Of a stretch of 64,000 nucleotides of DNA, positions 13,898-23,404 are shown one piece after another. Origin of the DNA: Sphingobium sp. V4 (lineage in GTDB: Bacteria > Pseudomonadota > Alphaproteobacteria > Sphingomonadales > Sphingomonadaceae); contig NZ_CP081001.1 of assembly GCF_029590555.1 (NCBI RefSeq), positions 124,001 through 188,000 of the forward strand. Reading direction: 5' to 3'. The stretch's first letter is position 1, and each line of letters opens with the position of its first letter. The notes beneath the pieces are model-generated. The model saw only the letters and a program-made list of their open reading frames with translations. It was not told where the DNA came from and searched no databases. The position numbers and the translations under genes are program-made.

Positions 13898-16441
13898 TCA
13901 GTAAATCCCGCCCTGGCCTTCCAGGAAGTCGGCGTCGGTGCGCTGGCGGCCGCGTGAGATGGCCGATGCAGCGCGGGCGGCGGCGACCTTGGCCTGTTCC
14001 TCGGCCTCTTCCTTGCGGATCGAGCGTCGCGGTTCGGATTCGGGCTTGAACGCTTCCCAGATGACGGCGGGCTTGGGGTCGGTTCCGGGCCACACGCCGT
14101 AGACACGCTTGCCCGATCGCCGGTCGATCGCGACCATGCGGACGCCGGCGGGCGCGATGAACGGCGTCTTGGGCATGGTTTCCAGCATCGGCGCCATCGC
14201 CGCCTTCCAGATCGGCGCGGCGACGCGGCCGCCCTGCGCCCAGCCGCCCAGGCTGCGCGGCTGGTCGTAGCCGATGTAGACGCCCGCCACCAGGTCGGGC
14301 GATCCGCCCACGAACCAGACATTGGTCGGGCCGTTGGTCGTCCCCGTCTTGCCGAACAGCGGGCGATTGAGGTCGGCCAGCACCGTCGCGGTGCCGCGCT
14401 GGATCACACCCTCGGTGATGTGGACCACCTGATAGGCGGTCATCGGGTTCATCACCTGCTTGCCCTCCATGCCGAAGCGGGGCATCGGCTTGCCGTCCCA
14501 GTTCGCCATGTTGCAGCCTTCGCATGGACGCCAGCGCTCCGGCCAGATCACCTTGCCGCGCCGGTCCTGCACATAGTCCATCACCTTGGACGGAAATTGC
14601 CGCCCCTGGTTGGCCAGAGCCGCATAGGCGTTCACCATCCGCTCCACCGTCGTCTCGCCAGCGCCCAGCGCGAAGGAGAGATAGGGCTGATAGTCGCCGA
14701 TCCCCATCGCCTTGATCGTGCGAACGACGCGGTCCATGCCGGTCTGGCTGGCGGCGCGCACCGTCATCAGGTTGCGCGACTGCTCGACCCCCCAGCGCAT
14801 CGTCTGCGGCCCCGCGCTGCCGCCCGAGAAGTTGCGGAAGCATTTCTGGCCGAGGCCCGCGCCCTGATAGACGCACAAGGGGCCATCGACGATGATGGAG
14901 GCCGGGGTCATGCCATTGTCCAGCGCGGCGGCATAGACGAAGGGCTTGATGGTCGATCCGGGCTGGCGCAGCGCCTGGGTCGCGCGGTTGTAGGAGGACA
15001 GGCGCGAATCGAAGCCGCCCTGCATCGCGCGGATGCGGCCCGAATGGACTTCCTCGACTACCATGCCGCCCGACACTTCGGGAATGTTGCGCAGCGCCCA
15101 GCTCGCGCCATTGCGGGCGACGACGATCAGGTCGCCGGGCTTGAGCGCGTCGAAGGCGGGGCCGCCGGTGCGGCGATAGGACATCTGCGCCATTCCGGCG
15201 GGCAGCGTGCCGGTCGTGCCGTCGGAAAAGCCGATCCGCGCGTCACTGGCGGAGCGGCCGATGACGGCGGCGACACGCCAGCTGGCATAATCGACGCTGA
15301 TATAGCTGGCGGCCAATTCCCGCTGCCAGCCATTGTCGGGATTGATATGGCCGACCGGCCCGGACCAGCCGCGTCCCGCATCGAAGCGCAGCAAGCCGTT
15401 GCGCAGCGCATCCTGCGTCCGTTCCTGCGCCACCGGATCATAGGGGCTGCGCACCCACAGGCCGCCGGCATAGACGCTGTTGGGGCTGTCTTCCGCCTTC
15501 TCGCCGAACAGCTGGATCAGGCGGCGGCGCACTTCCTCCATATAATAGCCGCCCGCGCGCGCGTCGAAGCTGGAGCCGTGCGCCGCGACGGTGCCCAGCG
15601 GCTGGGCCTGCGCCGCATCGCGCTGCGCATCGGTGATCCAGCCATTCTTCTCCATCTCGCCCAGCGCCCAGTTGCGCCGTTCCAGCGCGCGCGCATGGCC
15701 GGTTTCGCTTTCGGGGCGATAATTGGCCGGCCCCTTGGGCAGGATGGCCAGATAGGCCATTTCGTGCAGTTGCAGGTCGGCGACATCCTTGTCGAAATAG
15801 GCGCGCGCGGCGGCCTGTACGCCATAGGCGTTGCGGCCGAGGAAAATCTGATTGAGGTAGAGTTCGAGTATCTGCTGCTTGGACAGCACATCTTCGATGC
15901 GCCAGGCCAGGATCATCTCCTTGACCTTGCGGGTGGGCGAATATTCGTCGCCGATCAGCAGGTTCTTGGCCACCTGCTGGGTGATGGTGGAGCCGCCCCG
16001 CGCGCGCTGGCCCGATCCCAGCTTGCTCGCATAGTCGACCACGGCCCCTGCAAAGCCGGGGAAATCGACGCCATGATGGTCGAAGAATGTCTTGTCCTCC
16101 GCGGCCAGATAGGCGCGGATCAGCAGCGGCGGATAGTCGCTATATTGCAGCTGGACGCGGCGCTCGCGGGCATAGCTGTGGACCGGTTGGCCGTTGATGT
16201 CGCGCACCATGGTGGGCAGCGGCGGCTCATATTCCAGCAGCGTCGCGGCATCGGGCAGGCCGCGCGCGAAGATCAGCCAGAAAAGGGCGCAGGCGAGCAG
16301 GAAGCCGCCCAGCAGGATCGCGGCCCAGCGGAACAGGCGGCGGCCCCAGAGCGGACGGAGCCGGTCCAGAAAGCCGCCGGCGTCGCGGCGCAGGCGATAG
16401 GCGAAGGACGTCGGGGCGGTTTCGGAACGGGCCTCTTCCAT
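13898..16441 (-). CDS. mrcA: Class A penicillin-binding protein 1A (glycosyltransferase/transpeptidase)
   Basis: Polymerises and cross-links peptidoglycan from lipid II in the periplasm. The 847-residue protein has a cytoplasmic basic N-terminus and one membrane anchor (about residues 38-58). The GT51 domain carries the catalytic Glu115 in AAEDKTFFDHHG, GGSTITQQVAKN and KVKEMILAWRIE. An OB-like insert follows. The transpeptidase domain has the active-site Ser496 in PGSTIKPF, the SRN motif in GVEQSRNLMT, and Lys698 in GKTGTTNGP. The C-terminal 60 residues are charged and disordered. It lies 50 bases after the amidase gene in the same direction, so a cell-wall operon is likely. All catalytic motifs are intact. 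Confidence 0.96.
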   Translation of the reverse strand: MEEARSETAPTSFAYRLRRDAGGFLDRLRPLWGRRLFRWAAILLGGFLLACALFWLIFARGLPDAATLLEYEPPLPTMVRDINGQPVHSYARERRVQLQYSDYPPLLIRAYLAAEDKTFFDHHGVDFPGFAGAVVDYASKLGSGQRARGGSTITQQVAKNLLIGDEYSPTRKVKEMILAWRIEDVLSKQQILELYLNQIFLGRNAYGVQAAARAYFDKDVADLQLHEMAYLAILPKGPANYRPESETGHARALERRNWALGEMEKNGWITDAQRDAAQAQPLGTVAAHGSSFDARAGGYYMEEVRRRLIQLFGEKAEDSPNSVYAGGLWVRSPYDPVAQERTQDALRNGLLRFDAGRGWSGPVGHINPDNGWQRELAASYISVDYASWRVAAVIGRSASDARIGFSDGTTGTLPAGMAQMSYRRTGGPAFDALKPGDLIVVARNGASWALRNIPEVSGGMVVEEVHSGRIRAMQGGFDSRLSSYNRATQALRQPGSTIKPFVYAAALDNGMTPASIIVDGPLCVYQGAGLGQKCFRNFSGGSAGPQTMRWGVEQSRNLMTVRAASQTGMDRVVRTIKAMGIGDYQPYLSFALGAGETTVERMVNAYAALANQGRQFPSKVMDYVQDRRGKVIWPERWRPCEGCNMANWDGKPMPRFGMEGKQVMNPMTAYQVVHITEGVIQRGTATVLADLNRPLFGKTGTTNGPTNVWFVGGSPDLVAGVYIGYDQPRSLGGWAQGGRVAAPIWKAAMAPMLETMPKTPFIAPAGVRMVAIDRRSGKRVYGVWPGTDPKPAVIWEAFKPESEPRRSIRKEEAEEQAKVAAARAASAISRGRQRTDADFLEGQGGIY

Positions 16442-16491
16442 GGGGAAGAGGCTCTAGGGTCAAAATGCGCGCAAGGCCAGCGGCGTTTCGA

Positions 16492-17772
16492 TCAACCGCC
16501 CGCCGTGCCGCCGCGCATAGCCATCTTGCGGGCGAAATGCACCTCGATCGCGCGGGCGACGCCCTGGGCGACCCGGCCTTGGCCCTCGCGCGACGACAGG
16601 AAGGCGGCATCGTCGGCATTGCTGATATAGCCCGTCTCGAACAGCACCGACGGCGTGTCGGGCGCTTTCAGCACCATGAGCGATGCGAAACGGTGATAGG
16701 CGCTGCGGAACGGCACTAGCGGCGATGCCTCGCGCTGGAGCAGCCGCGCGAAGCTGGCCGAGATGTTGAGCGATTCGCGCTGCGTCAGGTCGATCAGGAT
16801 CGAGGATACGTCGCCCGACTGGCTGCCCAGATTGACGCCGTTGATGATGTCCGCCTTGTTCTCCCGCGCGGCGAGCCGCGCGGCCTCGCGGTCCGATGCC
16901 GTTTCGGACAGGGTGTAGACGGTCGCGCCCCGCGCTTGCGGGTTTTCGGCGGCATCGGCATGAATCGAGATGAAGAGGTCGGCGCCCAGCCGGCGCGCGA
17001 TGCCATAGCGTTCCTGCAGCACCAGGAACTTGTCGTCGTCGCGGGTCAGCGCCACGCGCACCCGGCCGGCCTTGACCAGCTGATCGCGGATCGCCTGCGC
17101 GATGGCCAGCGTCACATCCTTCTCGCGCTTGCCATTGTCCCGGTTGATCGCGCCCGGATCATGGCCGCCATGGCCCGCATCGATCACCACCAGCGGCCGC
17201 GCGCCGTCATTGGCGCCTTCCACTGCGGGCAGCGCGACCCCGCGCGCCGCGGTCGGGATCGGTACGCTGATCGAATGGAGCCGCTTCTGCGGCCGGGCCG
17301 CCATGTCGGCGGGCGCATCGAACCGCGTGCGGCCCTTTCCGACCTCGTTGCGGAAACGGCCGTCCGACACGTTCTGGAGCGAGAAACTAAGCGACTTGCC
17401 GTCGGGCGCGATCCGGGCGTCGCCCAGAGTCGCGGGGGCGGCGAGGTCCAGCACCACGCGCGCCGTCGCGTCGTTCAGCTGCCCCTGGCGCACGGCGGCG
17501 ATGGCGCCGTTACCCGGCGCGAAGCGGGCGCGTCCCATCTGCGCGCCATCGATGTCGAGCGCGATCCGGCGCGGCGCGTCGAGCAGGAAGGCTGATGCGC
17601 CCTCGACCCGGTCGTCGAAACGGACGATGACGCGGTCGTCGCGCACGTCGACGCCGGAAATCCCCCCCGCGCTGCCGGGTGCGGCAAACAATATGCCACT
17701 TGCCAGGGCAAGGCTCAGAAACATACGATGCTTGTGCAACGCACGATGATCGGCCGTCCAGCCATATTTCAT
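16492..17772 (-). CDS. amiC: N-acetylmuramoyl-L-alanine amidase (AmiC type, AMIN domain)
   Basis: Zinc amidase that removes stem peptides from glycan strands, chiefly during septum splitting; periplasmic. The 426-residue protein has a signal peptide (hydrophobic LSLALASGILFAAPGSA after a basic start), an AMIN targeting domain (about residues 35-140) and a catalytic Amidase_3 domain (about 190-415). Zinc and catalytic motifs are VIDAGHGGHDPGAI, REKDVTL, SIHADAAENP and SVLFETGYISN. The start at 17772 is kept, but Met17 (17724) would also leave a full signal peptide. It is divergent from rne and just upstream of PBP1A. Confidence 0.94.
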   Translation of the reverse strand: MKYGWTADHRALHKHRMFLSLALASGILFAAPGSAGGISGVDVRDDRVIVRFDDRVEGASAFLLDAPRRIALDIDGAQMGRARFAPGNGAIAAVRQGQLNDATARVVLDLAAPATLGDARIAPDGKSLSFSLQNVSDGRFRNEVGKGRTRFDAPADMAARPQKRLHSISVPIPTAARGVALPAVEGANDGARPLVVIDAGHGGHDPGAINRDNGKREKDVTLAIAQAIRDQLVKAGRVRVALTRDDDKFLVLQERYGIARRLGADLFISIHADAAENPQARGATVYTLSETASDREAARLAARENKADIINGVNLGSQSGDVSSILIDLTQRESLNISASFARLLQREASPLVPFRSAYHRFASLMVLKAPDTPSVLFETGYISNADDAAFLSSREGQGRVAQGVARAIEVHFARKMAMRGGTAGG

Positions 17773-18284
17773 GACGTTAATCCGTCCAGCGTCCCCACGC
17801 TGAACAACGGATTAAGCATCGGCACCTTTTGCCTAGGTAAAATGAGAGAGTTAACGCCGTCTTCAGGATGATTGGGGCAAAAGACCGCCGGGGCAGGTGG
17901 CATGTCACAATATTTCGGCCACCCGTTGCTCCCTGGGTCTTTGGCTGCTACCCATTCACATTCCTGCAAGAACCGCCCATATGCTAGCGGTCCTGTGGGA
18001 CGATAATGACGCGCCGGCATTTTCTGGCCGGCGGTACAGAACAGGTTGACGCTGCATGAGGCATGAATTCCCTTCCACGCTTGCCCCGGTCACGGGCGCA
18101 GCGGCGTGGATGGTTCGGCCCGGCGCCTTGTCCGGCCCTGCCGATGCAGCAGACGCGCATATTTTCCTTCAAACCCGGACGATGCCGACATCCGCGCCCT
18201 TACCGGAGCGCGCCCGGCCGTCCCTTCACTATCGCGTGGCGGCGCGGCCCTGTGCCGCGGCCCGTCCACGCCGGAGACTAATAA
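17773..18284. other. 512-base gap between amiC and rne, probable rne leader
   Basis: No convincing gene. The short open frames here lack ribosome sites and homology that I recognise. The region contains a perfect seven-pair hairpin (18012-18018 with 18027-18033), a TTGACG at 18047 without a good -10, and a Shine-Dalgarno GGAG at 18273-18276, seven bases or so before the rne ATG. A long 5' leader is known to mediate RNase E autoregulation in enterobacteria; whether that holds here is inference. Confidence 0.4.
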
Positions 18285-21014
18285 ATGACAATGCGTATGC
18301 TGATCGATGCGCGCCACCGGGAAGAGACCCGGGTCGCGGTCGTCAAAGGTAACCGGATCGAGGAGTTCGATTTCGAATCGGCCGAGCACAAGCAGCTCAA
18401 GGGCAATATCTATCTGGCCAAAGTGACCCGCGTGGAGCCCTCGCTCCAGGCGGCTTTCGTCGATTATGGTGGCAACCGCCATGGCTTCCTGGCCTTCAGC
18501 GAAATTCACCCCGATTATTATCAGATTCCGCGCGAGGACCGCGAAGCGCTGCTGCGCGAGGAGCGTGCCCACGCCGAGGAAGAGGCCGCGCTGCGCGCCG
18601 ACTATGATGATGACGAGGATGAAGGTCATCATGGCGAGGACGGGGTCGAGGTCGTCGAGGCGACCCATCATCATGACGATGAGGAAAGCGCCGAGGGCGA
18701 AGCGCCCGAAGCCGCCAAGGGCGGTCGCCGCAAGCGCGAGAAGAATGGCGACGATGCCGCCGACGAACTGCGCCGCAAGCGCATGGCGCTGCGCCGCCGC
18801 TATAAGATCCAGGACGTCATCAAGCGCCGCCAGGTGCTGCTGGTCCAGGTCGTCAAGGAAGAGCGCGGCAACAAGGGCGCTGCCCTGACCACCTATTTGT
18901 CGCTCGCTGGCCGCTATTGCGTGCTGATGCCGAACACGTCGCACGGGGGTGGGATTTCGCGCAAGATCAGCAACGCGGCCGACCGCAAGCGGCTGAAGAC
19001 GATCATCGCCGAAATGGCGCTGCCCTCCACCATGGGCTGCATCGTCCGCACCGCCGGCCTCCAGCGCACCAAGCCGGAGATCAAGCGCGACTTCGACTAT
19101 CTCGCCCGCCTGTGGGACGAGATCCGCGAGAAGACGCTGAAGTCGGACGCGCCGGCGCTGATCCACAATGACAGCGACCTCATCAAGCGGGCGATCCGCG
19201 ATATCTACAACAAGGATATCGAGGAAGTGATCGTCGAGGGCGAGGAAGGATATCGCGCCGCCAAGGACTTCATGAAGCTGCTGATGCCCAGCCATGCGCG
19301 CCGGGTGAAGCAATATGCCGACGCCGTCTCGCTGTTCCAGCGGGCCAGTGTCGAGGATCAGCTGGCGGCCATGTATAATCCGGTCGTGCAGCTCAAGTCC
19401 GGCGGCTATCTGGTCATCAACCCGACCGAGGCGCTGGTGTCGATCGACATCAACTCGGGCCGCTCGACCCGCGAGCATGGCATCGAGCAGACCGCCGTCG
19501 CCACCAACCTCGAAGCCGCCCGCGAAATCGCGCGCCAGCTGCGCCTGCGCGACATGGCGGGCCTGGTCGTCATCGACTTCATCGACATGGAGATGAACTC
19601 CAACATCCGCAAGGTCGAGAAGGCGATGAAGGAGGCGCTGAAGGACGATCGCGCCCGCATTCAGGTCGGCCGCATCTCCGGCTTCGGCCTGATGGAAATG
19701 AGCCGCCAGCGTTTGCGCACCGGCGTGCTGGAGGCATCGACCCGTCAGTGCCCGCATTGCGAGGGCACCGGCCTCGTTCGCACGGCATCGTCGGCGGGCC
19801 TGGGCGCGCTGCGCATGTTGGAAGAGGAAGCGGCACGCGGTCGCGGCAGCGTCATCACGCTACGCGCCAGCCAGGAAGCGGCCTTCTACGTCCTCAACAA
19901 CAAGCGTCGCGAGCTGGACGAGATCGAACAGCGCTATGGCGTGACCATCGTGATCCTGCCCGATGGCGAGATCGAGGGCGCGCGCATGTCTGTGGAGGCC
20001 AGCGGCCCCCGTCCCGAACGCGTCGTGACCTACGCCCCGCTTGCCGAGGAGGAGGATGACATCGACCTCCCCGAGGAGGAGGAAGAAGAAGAGATCGAGG
20101 AAGCCGAAGCGGCGCCCGAACGCGAGGCGCGCGGCGAGGACCGCGAAGATCGCGAGGGGGGGCGCCGTCGCCGTCGTCGCCGTCGCCGCCGCGGGGGCCA
20201 GCGCGATGAGAATCGCGCCGAAGGCTCGACCGAGGACGAGGATGAGGGCGAAGCCGGCGACGAAGCAGAAGGCGAAGCCGCCGAAGCCGATGAGGCTGTC
20301 GCGGACGAGGCGGTTGCCGCCGAAGCCGGTGAGGGCGATGCTGAAGCCGAGGAGGGCGGGGCACGCCGCCGCGGTCGTCGCGGTCGCCGTGGCGGTCGTC
20401 GCCGTCGCGAAGGCGGCGAGGCCGTCCTGACCGACGGGGCCGAATCGGCCGATGCGCCCGAAGCGGAAGTCGTGGCCGAACCGGTGGCGGAAGAAGCACC
20501 CGCCGTCGAAGCCGTGGCCGAGGAAGCCGCCGAGCCTGCACCCAAGACCCGTCGCCGTCCCCGCGCTCGCAAGAAGGCGGACGCCGAGCCGGAAGTTGTG
20601 GCTGAGGCTGCTGCACCGGAGGAAGCGGTCGAAGCGCCTGTCGTGGTCGAAACTGTCGCGGTCGAGACAGCCGTGGAAGCGCCCGCCAAGCCTAAGCGGA
20701 CCCGTCGCAAGAAGCCTGCCGAGGCCGAAGGCGAAGCGGCTCATGCCGCGGTGGAAGCCGAAGCAGCGCCTGCCGTCGAGGAAGCCGCACCGGTCAAGCC
20801 CAAGCGGACGCGCAAGAAGAAGCCCGTCCCGAGCGACGTCGAAGCCGCAGCAGAGCCTGCCGCGCAGGTGGAGGCGCAAGCCGCCGCCACGCCGATGGTT
20901 GACGCGCCTGTCGCCGAACCCGCTGACGCGGTGCCGGCCGAGGATGGCGCCATGGGCGAGGATGGCGAAGGCGGTCCCCGTCGCGGCTGGTGGCAGCGCA
21001 CCTTCGGTCAGTAA
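18285..21014 (+). CDS. rne: Ribonuclease E/G family endoribonuclease
   Basis: Central endoribonuclease for mRNA decay and rRNA/tRNA processing. The 909-residue protein starts at the ATG at 18285 (MTMRMLIDAR). An S1 domain (about 35-210) is split by an acidic, His-containing insert at about 85-165. The catalytic core has the magnesium-binding Asp residues in VSIDINSGRS and VVIDFIDM, and the zinc-link CPHCEGTG. The C-terminal 320 residues are low complexity: acidic blocks alternate with Arg-rich tracts (GRRRRRRRRRRGG-like), and Ala/Glu/Pro repeats with RTRRKKP and RTRKKKP motifs, typical for RNA binding and degradosome scaffolding in alphaproteobacteria. The protein ends GWWQRTFGQ. A terminator follows. 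Confidence 0.95.
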   Translation: MTMRMLIDARHREETRVAVVKGNRIEEFDFESAEHKQLKGNIYLAKVTRVEPSLQAAFVDYGGNRHGFLAFSEIHPDYYQIPREDREALLREERAHAEEEAALRADYDDDEDEGHHGEDGVEVVEATHHHDDEESAEGEAPEAAKGGRRKREKNGDDAADELRRKRMALRRRYKIQDVIKRRQVLLVQVVKEERGNKGAALTTYLSLAGRYCVLMPNTSHGGGISRKISNAADRKRLKTIIAEMALPSTMGCIVRTAGLQRTKPEIKRDFDYLARLWDEIREKTLKSDAPALIHNDSDLIKRAIRDIYNKDIEEVIVEGEEGYRAAKDFMKLLMPSHARRVKQYADAVSLFQRASVEDQLAAMYNPVVQLKSGGYLVINPTEALVSIDINSGRSTREHGIEQTAVATNLEAAREIARQLRLRDMAGLVVIDFIDMEMNSNIRKVEKAMKEALKDDRARIQVGRISGFGLMEMSRQRLRTGVLEASTRQCPHCEGTGLVRTASSAGLGALRMLEEEAARGRGSVITLRASQEAAFYVLNNKRRELDEIEQRYGVTIVILPDGEIEGARMSVEASGPRPERVVTYAPLAEEEDDIDLPEEEEEEEIEEAEAAPEREARGEDREDREGGRRRRRRRRRRGGQRDENRAEGSTEDEDEGEAGDEAEGEAAEADEAVADEAVAAEAGEGDAEAEEGGARRRGRRGRRGGRRRREGGEAVLTDGAESADAPEAEVVAEPVAEEAPAVEAVAEEAAEPAPKTRRRPRARKKADAEPEVVAEAAAPEEAVEAPVVVETVAVETAVEAPAKPKRTRRKKPAEAEGEAAHAAVEAEAAPAVEEAAPVKPKRTRKKKPVPSDVEAAAEPAAQVEAQAAATPMVDAPVAEPADAVPAEDGAMGEDGEGGPRRGWWQRTFGQ

Positions 21015-21037
21015 CGCCCGGAACGCTTGAGATGGAG

Positions 21038-21084
21038 AAGCGCCGCTGCCCTTCCGGTTCCGACCGGCGCGCAGCGGCGCTTTT
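21038..21084 (+). terminator. Terminator of rne
   Basis: AAGCGCCGCTGC at 21038-21049 pairs perfectly with GCAGCGGCGCTT at 21071-21082, with a small internal hairpin in the loop, then TT. Position just after the rne stop supports termination. Confidence 0.7.
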
Positions 21085-21138
21085 CCGTTGTAGGGCTTCA
21101 CGGCAGGTTCAGGCCGGCCATGGCATCGGCTCCGCCCG

Positions 21139-22500
21139 ATGACCCGCCGGATGACCAGACTGCTCCAGTTCATCGCCCTGGCGCTGGCGTCGCTCGCGCT
21201 CATGGTGCGGCCGGCGCTCGCGCAGCAGATCTTGCGCGATGCAGAGACGGAGGCCTTCATGGCCGACATGTCCGGCCAGCTCATCAAGGCCGCCGGCATG
21301 GAGCCGAAAAATGTCCAGGTCATGGTCATCAACGACCCGGAGATCAACGCCTTCGTCGCGGGCGGCCAATATGTCTGGGTGCATAGCGGGCTGATCGCCC
21401 AGGCCGACAATGTGAACCAGTTGCAGGGCGTCGTCGCCCACGAACTCGGCCATATCGAGGGCGGCCACATCATCCGGTCGGGTGAAGGGATCAAGGAAGC
21501 GACCGGCGTCACCCTGCTCAGCCTGGTGCTGGGCGCGGCGGCGATCGCGGCGGGCGGCGCGGAAGCGGGCATGGGCATCATGGGCCTTGGCCAGCAGGCG
21601 GCGATGAGCAAGTTCCTTGCCTTTTCCCGCGCGCAGGAAAGTTCGGCGGACCTCGCCGGCGCGCGCTATCTCCACAGCGCGGGCCTCAGCGGGCGCGGCA
21701 GCCTGGAATTTTTCAAGAAGCTCCAGAATCAGGAATATCGCCTCGCGATCCCGCAGGACAACAGCTACGGCCGCACCCACCCGCTGTCGGGCGAGCGGAT
21801 CAGCGTGCTGCGCGAAGTCTATGAGGTCGATCCGGCCTGGGACCGGCCGCCCGATCCGGCGCTGGAGGCCCGGTTCGAACGGATCAAGGCGAAGCTGATC
21901 GGCTTCGTGTCCGAACCCGGCCAGACGCTCGCCAAATATCCGGAAAGCGACCAGTCGATTCCCGCCCATTATGCCCGCGCCTATGCCTGGCACAAGAGCG
22001 CCTATCCGCAAAAGGCGCTGGAGGAGGCGAACGCCCTGCTCGCCGCCATGCCGCACGATCCCTATTTTCTGGAACTGAAGGGCCAGATTCTGCTCGAAAG
22101 CGGCAAGCCGGCCGAGGCTGTCGCGCCGCTGCGCGAGGCGGTGAAGATCACCAACCAGCCGCTCATATCCGTGCTGTTGTCCCACGCGCTGATCGCGACC
22201 GAAGATGAGGCGAACTTCGCCGAGGCCGAACAGGTGCTGCGCCTCGCCGTGCAGCGCGACCGGGAAAATCCCTTCGCCTGGTATCAGCTGGGCGTCGTCT
22301 ATGAGCGGCGCGGCGACATTCCGCGCGCGGCGCTGGCGACGGCCGAACGCTACGAGATGATGGCGCAATATCCGATGGCGCTGCGCAGCGCCGACGCGGC
22401 GATGCAGGGGTTGAAGCCCGGCACGGTTGACTATCTGCGGGCGCAGGATATCGCGATGGTCTCGCGCGCGGCGATTGAGCAGCAGCGGAAGAAAAGATAG
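21139..22500 (+). CDS. Exported M48 metalloprotease with TPR repeats (BepA-like)
   Basis: Periplasmic zinc protease with a C-terminal TPR region, the architecture of BepA/YfgC, which supports outer-membrane protein assembly and quality control. The 453-residue protein has a signal peptide ending RPALAQQ. The HELGH zinc motif is at residues 101-105, and the third ligand is likely Glu167 in SRAQESSADLAG. TPR-like helices occupy about residues 270-440 (PHDPYFLELKGQILLESGKP, NPFAWYQLGVVYERRGDIPR). It is followed two bases later by a DsbA-like gene, so the two envelope-folding genes form an operon. The start could also be the Met four codons later. Confidence 0.9.
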   Translation: MTRRMTRLLQFIALALASLALMVRPALAQQILRDAETEAFMADMSGQLIKAAGMEPKNVQVMVINDPEINAFVAGGQYVWVHSGLIAQADNVNQLQGVVAHELGHIEGGHIIRSGEGIKEATGVTLLSLVLGAAAIAAGGAEAGMGIMGLGQQAAMSKFLAFSRAQESSADLAGARYLHSAGLSGRGSLEFFKKLQNQEYRLAIPQDNSYGRTHPLSGERISVLREVYEVDPAWDRPPDPALEARFERIKAKLIGFVSEPGQTLAKYPESDQSIPAHYARAYAWHKSAYPQKALEEANALLAAMPHDPYFLELKGQILLESGKPAEAVAPLREAVKITNQPLISVLLSHALIATEDEANFAEAEQVLRLAVQRDRENPFAWYQLGVVYERRGDIPRAALATAERYEMMAQYPMALRSADAAMQGLKPGTVDYLRAQDIAMVSRAAIEQQRKKR

Positions 22501-22502
22501 CC

Positions 22503-23273
22503 ATGACAGACCAGACCCGGCCGACCTTTCGCGCCGCCTTATCCAACAGGACCATGCAGATGACTCTAGGCGCCTTCGCCTTCATCGCGGCTGCCGCCGG
22601 CGCCGCGCTCGCCGTGCAGGCCGCGCCCGCTTCCGTCAACGCGACCGACAAGGCGGCGATCGAGAAGATCGTTCACGACTATATATTGGAGCATCCCGAA
22701 ATCATCCCGCAGGCGGTGGAAAAGCTCCAGGCCAAACGCATGTCGGGGACGATCGAATCGAGCCGCAGCGCGCTCGAAACCCCCTATGCCGGCGCGTGGG
22801 AAGGGGCGGCCAACGCGGATGTCACGGTGGTCGAGTTTTTCGACTATGCCTGTGGCTATTGCCGCGCCTCGCTGCCTGACCTCGCCAAGCTGGTCGGCTC
22901 GGACGCTAAGGTGAAGGTCGTCTATCGCGAACTGCCGATCCTCTCGGAGGAAAGCAGCGACGCCGCCAAGGTGTCGTTGCTGGCGGCCGAGCGCGGCCAG
23001 TATATGGCCTATCACAAGGCGCTTTACGGCGCGGGCAAGGTGACGCGCGACACCATCGTCGCTGCGGCAGCCAGGGCAGGCATCACGAAATCGGAAGCCG
23101 AATCGGCGATCGCGTCGAGCAAATATGACGCCGAAATCCAGTCCAACATCGCGCTCGCGCAGAAATTGCAGGCAACGGGCACCCCGACCTTCGTGATCGG
23201 CGGCCAGGTGCTGAGCGGTGCTGTGGGTTACGACGCGCTCAGGGAAGGCGTTGCGGCGGCACGCGGGAAGTAG
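22503..23273 (+). CDS. DsbA-family thioredoxin-fold protein, membrane-anchored or exported
   Basis: A 256-residue periplasmic thiol-disulfide protein. A signal sequence or anchor at about residues 20-42 precedes a helical segment (IEKIVHDYILEHPEIIPQAV), then a thioredoxin-fold domain with the active-site pair Cys117-Gly-Tyr-Cys120 in FFDYACGYCR and a cis-Pro loop in TGTPTFVIGG. This arrangement matches the ScsC/Com1-like DsbA branch rather than classical DsbA, and could be either oxidase or isomerase. It is encoded two bases after the M48 protease. The preceding stop and this ATG are separated by CC only, so co-translation is expected. Confidence 0.9.
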   Translation: MTDQTRPTFRAALSNRTMQMTLGAFAFIAAAAGAALAVQAAPASVNATDKAAIEKIVHDYILEHPEIIPQAVEKLQAKRMSGTIESSRSALETPYAGAWEGAANADVTVVEFFDYACGYCRASLPDLAKLVGSDAKVKVVYRELPILSEESSDAAKVSLLAAERGQYMAYHKALYGAGKVTRDTIVAAAARAGITKSEAESAIASSKYDAEIQSNIALAQKLQATGTPTFVIGGQVLSGAVGYDALREGVAAARGK

Positions 23274-23333
23274 GCCGGGTCGTATGACGGCGGTCCGAAC
23301 GGATCAGAGGTTCGGGACTGGCCGCTTCCGGCA

Positions 23334-23362
23334 TTGACTTCCCCGCCCCATTTCCCTATCGG
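23334..23362 (+). promoter_or_regulatory. Candidate promoter upstream of rpmH
   Basis: TTGACT at 23334-23339 and TATCGG at 23357-23362 are separated by 17 bases. The -35 box is good; the -10 box is weak. Transcription would start at about 23369, just ahead of the hairpin at 23379, which then would lie in the rpmH leader. Confidence 0.35.
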
Positions 23363-23378
23363 ACGCCCCCTGACTTGC

Positions 23379-23404
23379 GGCCGCTGCACAAGCGGCCCTT
23401 TTTT
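23379..23404 (+). terminator. Intrinsic terminator or attenuator before rpmH
   Basis: GGCCGCT at 23379-23385 pairs with AGCGGCC at 23391-23397 across a five-base loop and is followed by C and TTTTTT (23399-23404). It can end the M48/DsbA transcript, and, if the TTGACT promoter is real, would also act within the rpmH leader. Confidence 0.75.

Noticed and set aside
14420-16630. 736-codon open frame antisense to PBP1A
   Set aside because: Same GC-driven shadow; rich in His, Arg and Ala without motifs, while PBP1A has all catalytic motifs.
17769-18020. 83-codon frame on the minus strand upstream of amiC
   Set aside because: No homology, no Shine-Dalgarno, and composition typical of a spacer.
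18090-21611. Long antisense frames over rne, including His/Arg- and Gly/Phe-rich products
   Set aside because: They mirror the codon periodicity of the acidic and Arg-rich tail of RNase E and have no ribosome sites.
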